DNA of 64,000 nt, from contig DAIDIE010000014.1 of NCBI GenBank assembly GCA_027459505.1, forward strand, positions 124,001 through 188,000. Direction: 5' to 3'. A model generated the notes under the pieces. That model did no database searches. It was not told the origin of the DNA and saw only the letters and a list, made by a program, of their open reading frames with translations. The first letter of the stretch is position 1; every line of letters starts with the position of its first letter. The position numbers and the translations under genes were made by a program. Below, piece after piece: positions 41,163-48,579 of this stretch. Source of the stretch: Acidobacteriota bacterium. Its GTDB lineage: Bacteria; Acidobacteriota; Terriglobia; Terriglobales; SCQP01.

Positions 41163-41375
41163 CTACGACGCCGGGCGCTCCTCAATCGGGCGCCGCGCAA
41201 TCCGCCACTCGCCCGAGCCGGTGGCCTCAATCGGAAACTGCTGCGCACATTTCATGCAGCGCACATGCCCGTAAATCGGCACCCCGAAACGGTGTTGGCA
41301 ACGCCGCAGCCGAATCCCGGCGAATGCGATAAGTGCGACGACTACTGCGGAGAAAATGGTGAGTGGGAACCCCAT
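41163..41375 (-). CDS. Small membrane-anchored zinc-ribbon protein
   Basis: A 70-residue protein starting Met-Gly-Phe-Pro-Leu-Thr. Residues 2-20 form one membrane helix. Then Arg-Cys-Gln-His, and Val-Arg-Cys-Met-Lys-Cys-Ala-Gln-Gln-Phe follow, a Cys/His set like a treble-clef or zinc ribbon (Cys-x2-Cys). The N-terminal half of the longer frame (to 41609) is antisense to dacB and looks non-coding. It is divergent from dacB, overlapping only its promoter area. ATG 41393 is an alternative start. Function unknown. Confidence 0.55.
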   Translation of the reverse strand: MGFPLTIFSAVVVALIAFAGIRLRRCQHRFGVPIYGHVRCMKCAQQFPIEATGSGEWRIARRPIEERPAS

Positions 41376-41380
41376 ACGAC

Positions 41381-41386
41381 TAGAAT
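41381..41386 (+). promoter_or_regulatory. dacB -10 box, leaderless configuration
   Basis: TAGAAT is followed by only 5 nt (CGAGC) before ATG 41392, with no ribosome site. The -35 is not convincing. This supports the start chosen for dacB. Confidence 0.5.
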
Positions 41387-41391
41387 CGAGC

Positions 41392-43068
41392 ATGCGGCAT
41401 TTGCCTCCGCCGGACCATCGGCAGTTCCCCTTACCTTTGCCGGGCGCAACGCCGCTGTCCCGAGCGCTGCTGTTTTTTTTGCTGGCTGTCGCACTGCTGC
41501 CGGCGGCAACCCCTCCGGCTTTCGCCGCCTCCGCTGCGCGCCATCGCCGGCCCATCCAACTCCGCCGCGCGCTGTTGCCGTTGCCAACACGGCGCGCCAT
41601 CCTGCGCATTCTCCGCCAACCGGCGCAGCGCGATGCGCACTGGGGACTCTATGTCACCGCCGCGCAGGGCTCCGCCAGCGCCTTCAGCTATCACGGCCAC
41701 GGCTACTTCCTGCCCGCCTCCAATCTCAAGCTGTTGACAACGGCAACCGCCCTGCAACGCCTCGGACCGCGCTTCACCGCCTCCACCGCCATCATGAGCC
41801 GCGCCGCGCCCGATGCGCAGGGCGTGTTGCGCGGCAACCTCTACCTCGTCGGCCACGGCGATTTCAGCCTCTCCTGGCGCAGCTACCCGCATCTGCACAG
41901 CCTCAATCGCCAACAGCAACTCGCCGCACGGGCCGCTCGCGCCCGCCAGGCGATGGACGCGCTCGCTCGCCAGGTGGCGGCGCACGGCGTGCACCTCGTG
42001 CGCGGCGCCATTATTGCCGACGCCAGCTATTTTCAAACCCGTCGCTACCGCCCCGGCTGGGAGTTCGACGACCTCACCTGGGGCTATGGTGCGCCAGTCT
42101 CCGCGCTCACCCTCAACGACAACGAAATGCTGCTGCACGTGCAGCCCGCGGCCCTGCCCGGCCAGCCCGCCCGTGTCACCATCTCTCCCGCCTGCCTGCT
42201 CTATCGCTTGTCTGCCAAGGTAACCACTGCCGCCGCTACCGATCCCAATGCCAAACTGCGCGTCGAGCATCGCCCCGGCAGCGGCTTGATCGAAGTTTCC
42301 GGAGCCATTCGCGCCGGCAGCCCGGATCGCTGGATCAACCTCGCGGTGACCCATCCCGCCGCCTTTGCCGCCGCTCAATTGCGGGCGGCCCTGTCGCGCC
42401 AGGGCATCGTCGTGCAAGGCGGCATACGCGTCCACCATCGTGCTCCCACCGCCGCTCCGGCGTTTGCCTTGGCTGAGCATCGTTCCGTACCGCTCTGGCA
42501 GGACTTGCAGCTCACCTTGAAAGTCAGTCAAAATCTGCACGCGGAGTTGGCGCTCCTGCAGTTGGGGCGCGTCGTGAGCCCCCCGGCCGCTCTCAACCCG
42601 GCCGCGGGGAGTGACTCCCCCAATCGCACCCTCGAGCAAGGGCTGGCAGTGGTGCGCGGGTTTCTCCAGGATGCCGGCATAGCGCCGGATGAGTACCACA
42701 TGGAAGACGGCAGCGGGCTCTCCCCCGTCGACTTGGTCCAGCCCGCCGCTCTGGCGCAACTGCTGCGCTATATGGCCGCCCAGCCCGACGCCCCGCTCTG
42801 GAAAAGCCTGTTGCCGGTGGGCGGCGTCGATGGCACGCTCTCGCATCGCTTTACGCTCGCCTTGCGCGGCCAGGTGATCGCCAAAACCGGCTACCTCACC
42901 CACGTCGCCGCCCTCAGTGGTTACGTGCATACGCGTTCCGGCCGCTGGCTGGTCTTCTCTCTGTTGGTGAACAACGATCCCCGTCCCGGAGCCCAGGTTC
43001 GCGACGTCATGGACAAAATTGTTGCCCTCTTGGCAGGCGCTCCCTCGCCATCCCACCAGCGTCCGTAA
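41392..43068 (+). CDS. dacB: D-alanyl-D-alanine carboxypeptidase/endopeptidase PBP4
   Basis: A class C penicillin-binding protein that trims or opens peptidoglycan cross-links in the periplasm. A signal sequence lies near residues 24-45. The three active-site motifs are Ser-Asn-Leu-Lys (in Pro-Ala-Ser-Asn-Leu-Lys-Leu-Leu), Ser-Gln-Asn (in Lys-Val-Ser-Gln-Asn-Leu-His) and Lys-Thr-Gly (in Ala-Lys-Thr-Gly-Tyr). Met-Glu-Asp-Gly-Ser-Gly-Leu-Ser lies in between. The long insert between motifs 1 and 2 is the PBP4 type. The frame opens at 41356; ATG 41392 is favoured by the -10 box and signal position. Together with mltG and rlpA it makes this a cell-wall region. Confidence 0.93.
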   Translation: MRHLPPPDHRQFPLPLPGATPLSRALLFFLLAVALLPAATPPAFAASAARHRRPIQLRRALLPLPTRRAILRILRQPAQRDAHWGLYVTAAQGSASAFSYHGHGYFLPASNLKLLTTATALQRLGPRFTASTAIMSRAAPDAQGVLRGNLYLVGHGDFSLSWRSYPHLHSLNRQQQLAARAARARQAMDALARQVAAHGVHLVRGAIIADASYFQTRRYRPGWEFDDLTWGYGAPVSALTLNDNEMLLHVQPAALPGQPARVTISPACLLYRLSAKVTTAAATDPNAKLRVEHRPGSGLIEVSGAIRAGSPDRWINLAVTHPAAFAAAQLRAALSRQGIVVQGGIRVHHRAPTAAPAFALAEHRSVPLWQDLQLTLKVSQNLHAELALLQLGRVVSPPAALNPAAGSDSPNRTLEQGLAVVRGFLQDAGIAPDEYHMEDGSGLSPVDLVQPAALAQLLRYMAAQPDAPLWKSLLPVGGVDGTLSHRFTLALRGQVIAKTGYLTHVAALSGYVHTRSGRWLVFSLLVNNDPRPGAQVRDVMDKIVALLAGAPSPSHQRP

Positions 43069-43161
43069 GCGCCTGTCTTTTTAGGGCTTTGTGTCTGCCC
43101 CCCGGGCGCCAGCTCGCCCGCTGGAGCGCTTCGCAAGCCGCTCTCCACCCCTTTGTGGGGA

Positions 43162-43190
43162 TTGTTTTCGCTGGGAATGTGTTATATTAC
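43162..43190 (+). promoter_or_regulatory. cspA promoter candidate
   Basis: TTGTTT (43162-43167) and the AT-rich TTATATTAC (43182-43190; TATTAC at 17-bp spacing) lie about 135 bp before the cold-shock gene. A long leader is normal for cold-shock mRNAs. Confidence 0.55.
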
Positions 43191-43326
43191 GCGCGTGTTT
43201 GAACGTCGCCGCTTCACTCTGGTAGTTCTGCTCGTCCGCCCGGCTTCCCCGGTCCGCTCCGCAGAATCCCCCGTAGTAAGCCAGTCGAGTTTTCAAACCT
43301 AATTCTCAACGACAGAGGTTTCGTTC

Positions 43327-43530
43327 GTGAAAGAACAAGGGACAGTCAAGTGGTTTAACAACGCTAAAGGCTACGGATTCATCACCCGCATGAGCGGCGA
43401 AGATGTCTTCGTGCATTACAGCGCGATTCAAGGCAACGGCTACCGTTCTTTGGTGGAAGGCCAAGCGGTGGAGTTTGAGGTGAAGCAGGGCCCCAAGGGG
43501 CTGCTGGCGGAGAACGTCAACGTCCTCTAA
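43327..43530 (+). CDS. cspA: Cold-shock protein (CspA family)
   Basis: A 67-residue single cold-shock domain. RNP1 is Lys-Gly-Tyr-Gly-Phe-Ile and RNP2 is Val-Phe-Val-His-Tyr; Gly-Thr-Val-Lys-Trp-Phe-Asn is the N-terminal mark. CSPs bind single-stranded RNA and DNA and melt secondary structure. GTG start 43327 follows AGAGG. The leader is about 130 nt and a strong terminator follows, so it is a single-gene unit. It is close to the domain's minimum length with no extra tail. Confidence 0.96.
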   Translation: MKEQGTVKWFNNAKGYGFITRMSGEDVFVHYSAIQGNGYRSLVEGQAVEFEVKQGPKGLLAENVNVL

Positions 43531-43553
43531 AACGCAAACACACATTTTCCTCG

Positions 43554-43586
43554 CGGCGCTGCTTCGGCAGCGCCGTTCGCTTTTTA
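43554..43586 (+). terminator. UUCG-capped terminator after cspA
   Basis: A 9-bp stem CGGCGCTGC / GCAGCGCCG (43554-43562 and 43567-43575) capped by TTCG and followed by GTTCGCTTTTT. The last bases overlap the stop of the convergent ABC gene. Confidence 0.93.
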
Positions 43587-44417
43587 GGCCAGATAACGCC
43601 GCAGATAAGGGTCCTGGCGCCTCAGCAGCTCTTCCGCTGTCCCGTCAAAGCAGACCCGCCCCTCGCAAAGCAGCAAAAACGTGGTGCGGCTCTGCCGCGG
43701 GTCCATCGCGACCAGCCTTTTCTGCTGCTCGTCCCAGCGCTGACTGGCCAGCAGATAGCCATCCTGCAGCCGGTGCGTCACCAGCAGCGCGGTGACCCGG
43801 CGCAGGTCGCGCAGTTGAATGATGGTCTGCATGATCTTGGCCGACGTTACCGGGTCGAGTCCTCCCGTGGGCGAGTCGTACAGCATGATTTCCGGCTCCG
43901 TGGCCAATGCGCGCGCAATCGAGACGCGGTGCTGCATTCCGCCTGACAGGTCCGCGGGCAGCTTGTCCAGCACATCGCCCAACTCCACCTCATCCAGGCA
44001 GCGGCGCACGCGCTGCTCAATCTCTCCCTCGCCAAGCTTGCCTTCTTCCTCCAGCCGGTACGCTACGTTTTCCCGCACGCTCAGCGAACTGAACAATGCG
44101 CTTTCCTGAAACGCCATGCCAATACTACGCCGCAACTCAAACAGTTCCCGCTCCGGCATGCGCGTGACGTCGTGACCCAGCACGCGAACCCTGCCGGAAA
44201 CCGGGCGCAGCAGACCCAGCACCAGCTTCAAAATCGTCGTTTTGCCGGTCGCCGCCTCGCCCAACAGCACCTTGGTGGCGCCGCGCTGCACCTGAAACGA
44301 GACATCCCGGAACAGCACCCGCGTCCCAAAGGCCATGGTCACGCGCTCAAATTCCAGCACCACTTGCCCGCCGGCTTCCCGGCTTTGGCTGGCGATGCTG
44401 CTAACCGTACTGGACAT
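43584..44417 (-). CDS. mlaF: MlaF-type ABC transporter ATP-binding protein
   Basis: The ATPase of an MCE-type lipid transporter. Walker A is Gly-Glu-Ala-Ala-Thr-Gly-Lys-Thr, unusual in sequence but fitting GxxxxGK[ST]. The signature is Leu-Ser-Gly-Gly-Met-Gln-His-Arg-Val, typical of MlaF, and Walker B is Ile-Met-Leu-Tyr-Asp-Ser-Pro-Thr-Gly-Gly-Leu-Asp, with Ser in the place of the usual catalytic Glu after Asp. The switch His is in Val-Thr-His. An insert after it (Trp-Asp-Glu-Gln-Gln-Lys-Arg) is longer than usual. It lies 2 bp after the permease gene. No MCE-domain (MlaD) gene follows. Confidence 0.88.
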   Translation of the reverse strand: MSSTVSSIASQSREAGGQVVLEFERVTMAFGTRVLFRDVSFQVQRGATKVLLGEAATGKTTILKLVLGLLRPVSGRVRVLGHDVTRMPERELFELRRSIGMAFQESALFSSLSVRENVAYRLEEEGKLGEGEIEQRVRRCLDEVELGDVLDKLPADLSGGMQHRVSIARALATEPEIMLYDSPTGGLDPVTSAKIMQTIIQLRDLRRVTALLVTHRLQDGYLLASQRWDEQQKRLVAMDPRQSRTTFLLLCEGRVCFDGTAEELLRRQDPYLRRYLA

Positions 44418-44419
44418 GA

Positions 44420-45223
44420 TCAGATTCCCGCGGAAAGGCCGCTGAACTTCTTCAATACACTGCTGATGATGAAATCCATCACAATAATAAAAACCGAGGC
44501 GACCACCACCGATTGCGTGGTGGCGCGCCCCACGCCCTGCGTTCCGCCGCGCGCCTTCATGCCGAAAAAACAGCCCACGGTGGCCACGATCATGCCAAAG
44601 AAGATTGGCTTGATCAGACCCTGGTTGAGATCGTCGAAACCCAGCGCCTCATACGCCGACGACCAGTAATGGGTGCCGTTCAGACCAAGCGCCATCACCG
44701 CGTAGACGTAGCCGCCCAGCAACCCGCAGACATCGGAGATAATCGTCAGAAAAAACGTCATCACCGTCGTGGCGATCAGCCGTGGTGTGACCAGCTTTTT
44801 CACCGGGTCGGTGCCCAGCGCCCGCATGGCGTCTACCTGCTCGGTCACCACCATCGAACCCAGTTCCGACGCCATCCCGGAGGCGTTGCGCCCGGAAATC
44901 ATCAGTGCCGTCAGCACCGGGCCCAGTTCGCGCACCAGCGAAAGCGAGACCAGTTGCCCGGTGCGGCTGATTTGCCCATATTGGGACAGAGTGCTGGCCA
45001 ATTGCAGCGACATCACCGCGCCGGTAAAAAACCCGGTCAGTATCACGATGGGCAGCGACCCCACTCCAATCAGGTCCGCCTGGATGATCGTGTCGGAAAT
45101 GTAAAACGGGCGCAGGAAGAGGTTCTTGAACGATTCGGCGGTCAGCAGCCAATATTCCTGCAGGGCGAAAATCCAGCCCTTGATAAAACCGCTGATGATG
45201 TCGCTAAAGGTCTGTTCGCTCAT
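44420..45223 (-). CDS. mlaE: MlaE-type ABC transporter permease
   Basis: A 267-residue MlaE-family permease. The family block Leu-Val-Arg-Glu-Leu-Gly-Pro-Val-Leu-Thr-Ala-Leu-Met-Ile-Ser-Gly-Arg is followed by Ala-Ser-Glu-Leu-Gly-Ser-Met-Val-Val-Thr-Glu-Gln-Val-Asp-Ala-Met-Arg-Ala-Leu-Gly. Later Phe-Phe-Gly-Met-Lys-Ala-Arg-Gly-Gly-Thr-Gln-Gly-Val-Gly is present. It would move phospholipids between membranes together with MlaF. The substrate-binding MCE protein is not in the window, so it is either elsewhere or the system is distributed. Confidence 0.92.
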   Translation of the reverse strand: MSEQTFSDIISGFIKGWIFALQEYWLLTAESFKNLFLRPFYISDTIIQADLIGVGSLPIVILTGFFTGAVMSLQLASTLSQYGQISRTGQLVSLSLVRELGPVLTALMISGRNASGMASELGSMVVTEQVDAMRALGTDPVKKLVTPRLIATTVMTFFLTIISDVCGLLGGYVYAVMALGLNGTHYWSSAYEALGFDDLNQGLIKPIFFGMIVATVGCFFGMKARGGTQGVGRATTQSVVVASVFIIVMDFIISSVLKKFSGLSAGI

Positions 45224-45367
45224 AGCGGAAAAGCGGGGCCGAATCCCCCTTGTCTTGTTGTCAACACCTTAGCATTTTTCCCTTCCCGGCCTGCCGGGAA
45301 TCGTCTCCCCTGCCCCGGTTCGAGGGCCGAAAAGGGGCGCCGCCCGCGAGCCCCCGCCTCCCTCGTT

Positions 45368-45373
45368 TAGAAT
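45368..45373 (+). promoter_or_regulatory. -10 box upstream of aroC
   Basis: TAGAAT with no strong -35. It lies 84 bp before the AroC ATG and 6 nt before a TTG that opens the same frame (45380). Transcription probably begins near 45380. Confidence 0.4.
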
Positions 45374-45457
45374 ATTGCTTTGCGCCTCGCCTGGCAGAGC
45401 CTGCCGTTTGGGCCTGCCGCGTTGGGCACTGGCGCGGAAAGAACGGCTGATTTTTCT

Positions 45458-46630
45458 ATGTTGCGTTTTAGCACCGCGGGCGAATCCCACGGCGAGGCCC
45501 TGATTGCGCTGCTCTCCGGACTCCCCGCCGGGGTCCCCATCGATTTTTCCTTTATCGATCGCGAGCTGTGGCGCCGTCAGCAGGGCTATGCCCGTGGCGG
45601 ACGCATGAAGATCGAGCGCGACCACGCCCACTTCCTTGCGGGTGTGCGCAACGGCATCAGTATTGGCGCCCCTATCGCCATTCAACTGCGCAATAACGAT
45701 TGGAAAAACTGGGAGCAAACCCTCTCGGTGGAAAGCCCCGCCGGGGAAACCGCCCGCCCGGTCAAAAGCCCCCGCCCTGGACATGCCGATTTGGCGGGAG
45801 CCATCAAGTACAACTTCCCCGAAGCGCGCTACATCCTGGAACGGGCCAGCGCACGCGAAACCACCGCCCGGGTCGCGGCTGGGGCGTTGGCGAAACTGTT
45901 ATTACGTCAGCTCGGCATCGAGATTGCCAGCCATGTGCTCGCTGTGGGAGAGGCCTGGCTGGCGCCGGATACGGAAGTCACCTGGGAAGCCCTGCGCGCC
46001 CTGGCCGCCAAAGATGACGTCATTTTGGGCTGCATCGATCCGGCCTCCGAGCAGCGCATGAAGGAACAGGTGGATTTGGCCCTCCGCTCCGGCGATTCCA
46101 TTGGCGGCGTCTTCGAAGTGCGCGCCCAGGGATTGCCCCCCGGCATTGGCAGTTTTGCCAATTGGGATGAGCGCCTGGACGCCCAACTCGTCCAGGCGCT
46201 GGTTTCTATTCAGGCCGTCAAGGCCGCCGAAGTCGGCGAGGGCGTCAGCGTCGCCAATGCGCTTGGCTCGCGCGCCCAGGACCCCATTGGCTATCAGCGC
46301 CAGGCGCGCCGCTTTACCCGGACCAGCAATCATGCCGGCGGCATTGAAGGCGGCATGACCAACGGCGAGGAGGTGGTGGTGCGCGGCTATTTGAAGCCCA
46401 TTTCCACCCTGCGCCGGCCCTTGGAATCAGTGAGCTTTGAAACCCGTGAACCCGTCAAGGCCGCCTATGAGCGCTCCGACGTCTGCGTGGTGCCGGCGGC
46501 GGCCGTGGTGGGCGAAGCAATGGTCGCCTTGACCCTGGCGCGGGCCGCCCTGGAGAAGTTCGGCGGCGATTCGCTGGCCGAAACCAAACGCAACCTGGAG
46601 GCCTACTGGGAGCAGGTCCGCAACTTTTGA
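45458..46630 (+). CDS. aroC: Chorismate synthase
   Basis: AroC converts EPSP to chorismate, the last shikimate step, with reduced FMN. The protein starts Met-Leu-Arg-Phe-Ser-Thr-Ala-Gly-Glu-Ser-His-Gly, the usual N-terminus. It contains Arg-Pro-Gly-His-Ala-Asp-Leu, Arg-Ala-Ser-Ala-Arg-Glu-Thr-Thr-Ala-Arg-Val-Ala and Gly-Gly-Ile-Glu-Gly-Gly-Met-Thr-Asn-Gly. Length is 390, normal. The frame opens at 45380, but ATG 45458 is certain from the conserved start. It supplies the substrate of the chorismate mutase at 4875, though the two are 40 kb apart. Confidence 0.97.
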   Translation: MLRFSTAGESHGEALIALLSGLPAGVPIDFSFIDRELWRRQQGYARGGRMKIERDHAHFLAGVRNGISIGAPIAIQLRNNDWKNWEQTLSVESPAGETARPVKSPRPGHADLAGAIKYNFPEARYILERASARETTARVAAGALAKLLLRQLGIEIASHVLAVGEAWLAPDTEVTWEALRALAAKDDVILGCIDPASEQRMKEQVDLALRSGDSIGGVFEVRAQGLPPGIGSFANWDERLDAQLVQALVSIQAVKAAEVGEGVSVANALGSRAQDPIGYQRQARRFTRTSNHAGGIEGGMTNGEEVVVRGYLKPISTLRRPLESVSFETREPVKAAYERSDVCVVPAAAVVGEAMVALTLARAALEKFGGDSLAETKRNLEAYWEQVRNF

Positions 46631-46661
46631 ACCGGCCTGGAATTGCGCCCCAGGCCTGACC

Positions 46662-46762
46662 AGCCAGGGCCGCGTCGAACTGCTGTCGAGTTCGCAATCG
46701 CAGGCCGGAGTCGTAGCGAAGGTCCGGGGTTGCCGTTAGGCCCCTCTAAAAGCGGCCGTGCC
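46662..46762 (+). repeat. Dispersed repeat, copy A
   Basis: This stretch between aroC and def matches 63901-63994. The first 42 bases agree at about 37 positions (both contain AGCCAGGGCCG and TCGAGTTCG), the middle is looser, and both end in AAAAGCGGCCGTGCC. A GGCCTGG/CCAGGCC hairpin lies just before it (46634-46656). It is non-coding in both places. Confidence 0.75.
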
Positions 46763-46907
46763 TCTTCCGGCGCCGGCTGCCGCTCCAGCTACAATGGTCT
46801 GCGTCGCGCAACAAGGTGGATCGGCTCCGGTGTCATTCCGCGGTCCATGCGCTGAATCGCCGTTTGCCGCCATTCATCTCATTAACGTGACCAGTACAAG
46901 CAGTGCC

Positions 46908-47420
46908 ATGAAGTACACCATCGTCAAATACCCCGATCCCATTCTCTCCACCCCCTGTGATCCGGTGAGCGAGTTTGACACCGCTGAGCTCCGGCAACTG
47001 GTGGACGATATGTTTGCCTGTATGTACGAAGCCAGCGGAGTGGGCTTAGCAGCGCCGCAAATCGGTATTTCTAGGCGGCTGACGGTTATTGATTGCAGCT
47101 GCGGCGAAGACCCCGCGCAAAAGCTGGTGCTGATCAATCCGGAAATCATCTCCCGTGATGGCAGCCAGACCGGCGAAGAGGGCTGCCTGAGCATCCCCGG
47201 CTTCCGCGCCAATGTCACGCGCGCTATGAACGCGACCGTCCGCGCTCAGGACGTCTCCGGTAAATGGTTTGATACCACTGGCCAGGAACTGCTGGCCCGC
47301 GCCATGCAGCATGAAATCGACCACCTCAACGGCATCCTCTTCCTGCAGCACCTCACCCCGCTCAAACGCGATCTGTTTAAACGCAAGATCCGCAAGCTGC
47401 AGCGCGATGGCGAGTGGTAG
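46908..47420 (+). CDS. def: Peptide deformylase
   Basis: Def removes the formyl group from new proteins. All three motifs are present: Gly-Val-Gly-Leu-Ala-Ala-Pro-Gln, Glu-Glu-Gly-Cys-Leu-Ser-Ile-Pro and Gln-His-Glu-Ile-Asp-His-Leu-Asn-Gly, which together hold the metal. Length is 170. The frame extends to 46758, but the conserved Met-Lys-Tyr-Thr-Ile-Val-Lys-Tyr-Pro-Asp start is ATG 46908. A TACAAT box at 46790-46795 would give a leader of about 105 nt. Formyltransferase (fmt), often next to def, is not here. Confidence 0.95.
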   Translation: MKYTIVKYPDPILSTPCDPVSEFDTAELRQLVDDMFACMYEASGVGLAAPQIGISRRLTVIDCSCGEDPAQKLVLINPEIISRDGSQTGEEGCLSIPGFRANVTRAMNATVRAQDVSGKWFDTTGQELLARAMQHEIDHLNGILFLQHLTPLKRDLFKRKIRKLQRDGEW

Positions 47421-47490
47421 AGTTGCGCGCTCCATGCGGCCTGCGGCCAGAAGCGTTGAAAAAGCGGTCGTGAGCGCCGTTGGCCCCTCT

Positions 47491-48519
47491 TCACCTGGGA
47501 AGCGCGTCTAAGTCCGGCTTGAACAGTTCCGCACCCGCCAACACGATCAAAGCCGAGCAGAAGGCCCAGATCAGCAGCGAAACGGAGATCGCAAACGGCC
47601 CGTAGACATCCCGGAAATTGAGTCGCGGCAGCAGCGCGATGTAGATGTAAATGGAGGCTTCCCACAGGCAGGCCGCAAACAACGCGGCGGGAAACACCTT
47701 GCGTGCCGGCACGTGCGCGTTCGGTAAGCGCCAGTAAACCAGGAAAAATACCGCCACCGTCAACGGCAAGGCGGTCAGCCGGATCAACAGCACGGAAAAC
47801 GCATGCACCCAGGGCAGCCATTGCTCCAGCGGCAAGGGCGCATGAATGAGCAGAAACCGCTGCAGGCGCAGCGAATAGGTTTCGGTGATCGCCGTGAACG
47901 AGGCCGATAGCATGCCCAACAGTCCACAACTGAAGGCCAAACCCAGCGAAACTGCCCAATTGCCCAGGTAAGAGCGGTCGCGCTCCGAACGCCAAATGCG
48001 GTTGAGGGCGACTTCCAAGGGAAGAAATATGCCAGTGCAGGTGGCCAGCAGAATCAGCAGTGAATATACCTGCGCGCGCTCGTGATGGTGCTCCACCACC
48101 AGGCGAAGGTTGTTCATCACAAAGCCGCGCGCGTTTGTTCCCGGTCCGTCATAAAGCGGCAGGTACGAAGCCAGCAAGGTCAATAGCCCGCGATAGAGAG
48201 CGCGCGAACGCAACACATAGCGCGTGAAGGTCAGCAAAAACACCACAAAGGGAAAAAACGAAAGCAGCGCGTGGGCGGCAATCGAAAACGCATAGGTGTG
48301 GGTTTCCGTTGCGGAGAGGTACCCGGCGGTGCGAATGAAGGCGCGGCGCTTGCGATGCTGTTCGGCGCTTTCCGCCGGTAAGGACACCAGCGCGTCCTCC
48401 GGCAAGCGGTGCTCCGGCGTCACCTCCGCCTGCGCTTCGGCCTTTGGCGCCTCCGCCCGAGGCTGCGCTCGCGAAATCTCACTCGATGATGCCAAATCCG
48501 GCGGGGAAGCCACACCCAA
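47491..48519 (-). CDS. YihY/virulence factor BrkB family membrane protein
   Basis: A 342-residue protein. The N-terminal 60 residues are Ala/Glu/Pro-rich and polar. The YihY core follows with six helices, Ala-Ala-His-Ala-Leu-Leu-Ser-Phe-Phe-Pro-Phe-Val-Val-Phe, Arg-Ile-Trp-Arg (here in Leu-Asn-Arg-Ile-Trp-Arg-Ser-Glu-Arg) and Tyr-Gly-Pro-Phe-Ala-Ile-Ser-Val-Ser-Leu-Leu-Ile-Trp. The family is widespread but its function is not settled. The extended acidic N-terminus is longer than usual. It ends near def, convergent with it. Confidence 0.88.
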   Translation of the reverse strand: MGVASPPDLASSSEISRAQPRAEAPKAEAQAEVTPEHRLPEDALVSLPAESAEQHRKRRAFIRTAGYLSATETHTYAFSIAAHALLSFFPFVVFLLTFTRYVLRSRALYRGLLTLLASYLPLYDGPGTNARGFVMNNLRLVVEHHHERAQVYSLLILLATCTGIFLPLEVALNRIWRSERDRSYLGNWAVSLGLAFSCGLLGMLSASFTAITETYSLRLQRFLLIHAPLPLEQWLPWVHAFSVLLIRLTALPLTVAVFFLVYWRLPNAHVPARKVFPAALFAACLWEASIYIYIALLPRLNFRDVYGPFAISVSLLIWAFCSALIVLAGAELFKPDLDALPR

Positions 48520-48579
48520 GTCTAACAGTCCGGGCGGCTACCGCTGCCCGGGGAAATACCCGGATCGGACAAAAAACCA

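Noticed and set aside
43584-44417. Broken Walker A in the MlaF-like ATPase
   Set aside because: Gly-Glu-Ala-Ala-Thr-Gly-Lys-Thr still fits GxxxxGK[ST]; not inactivated on this ground.
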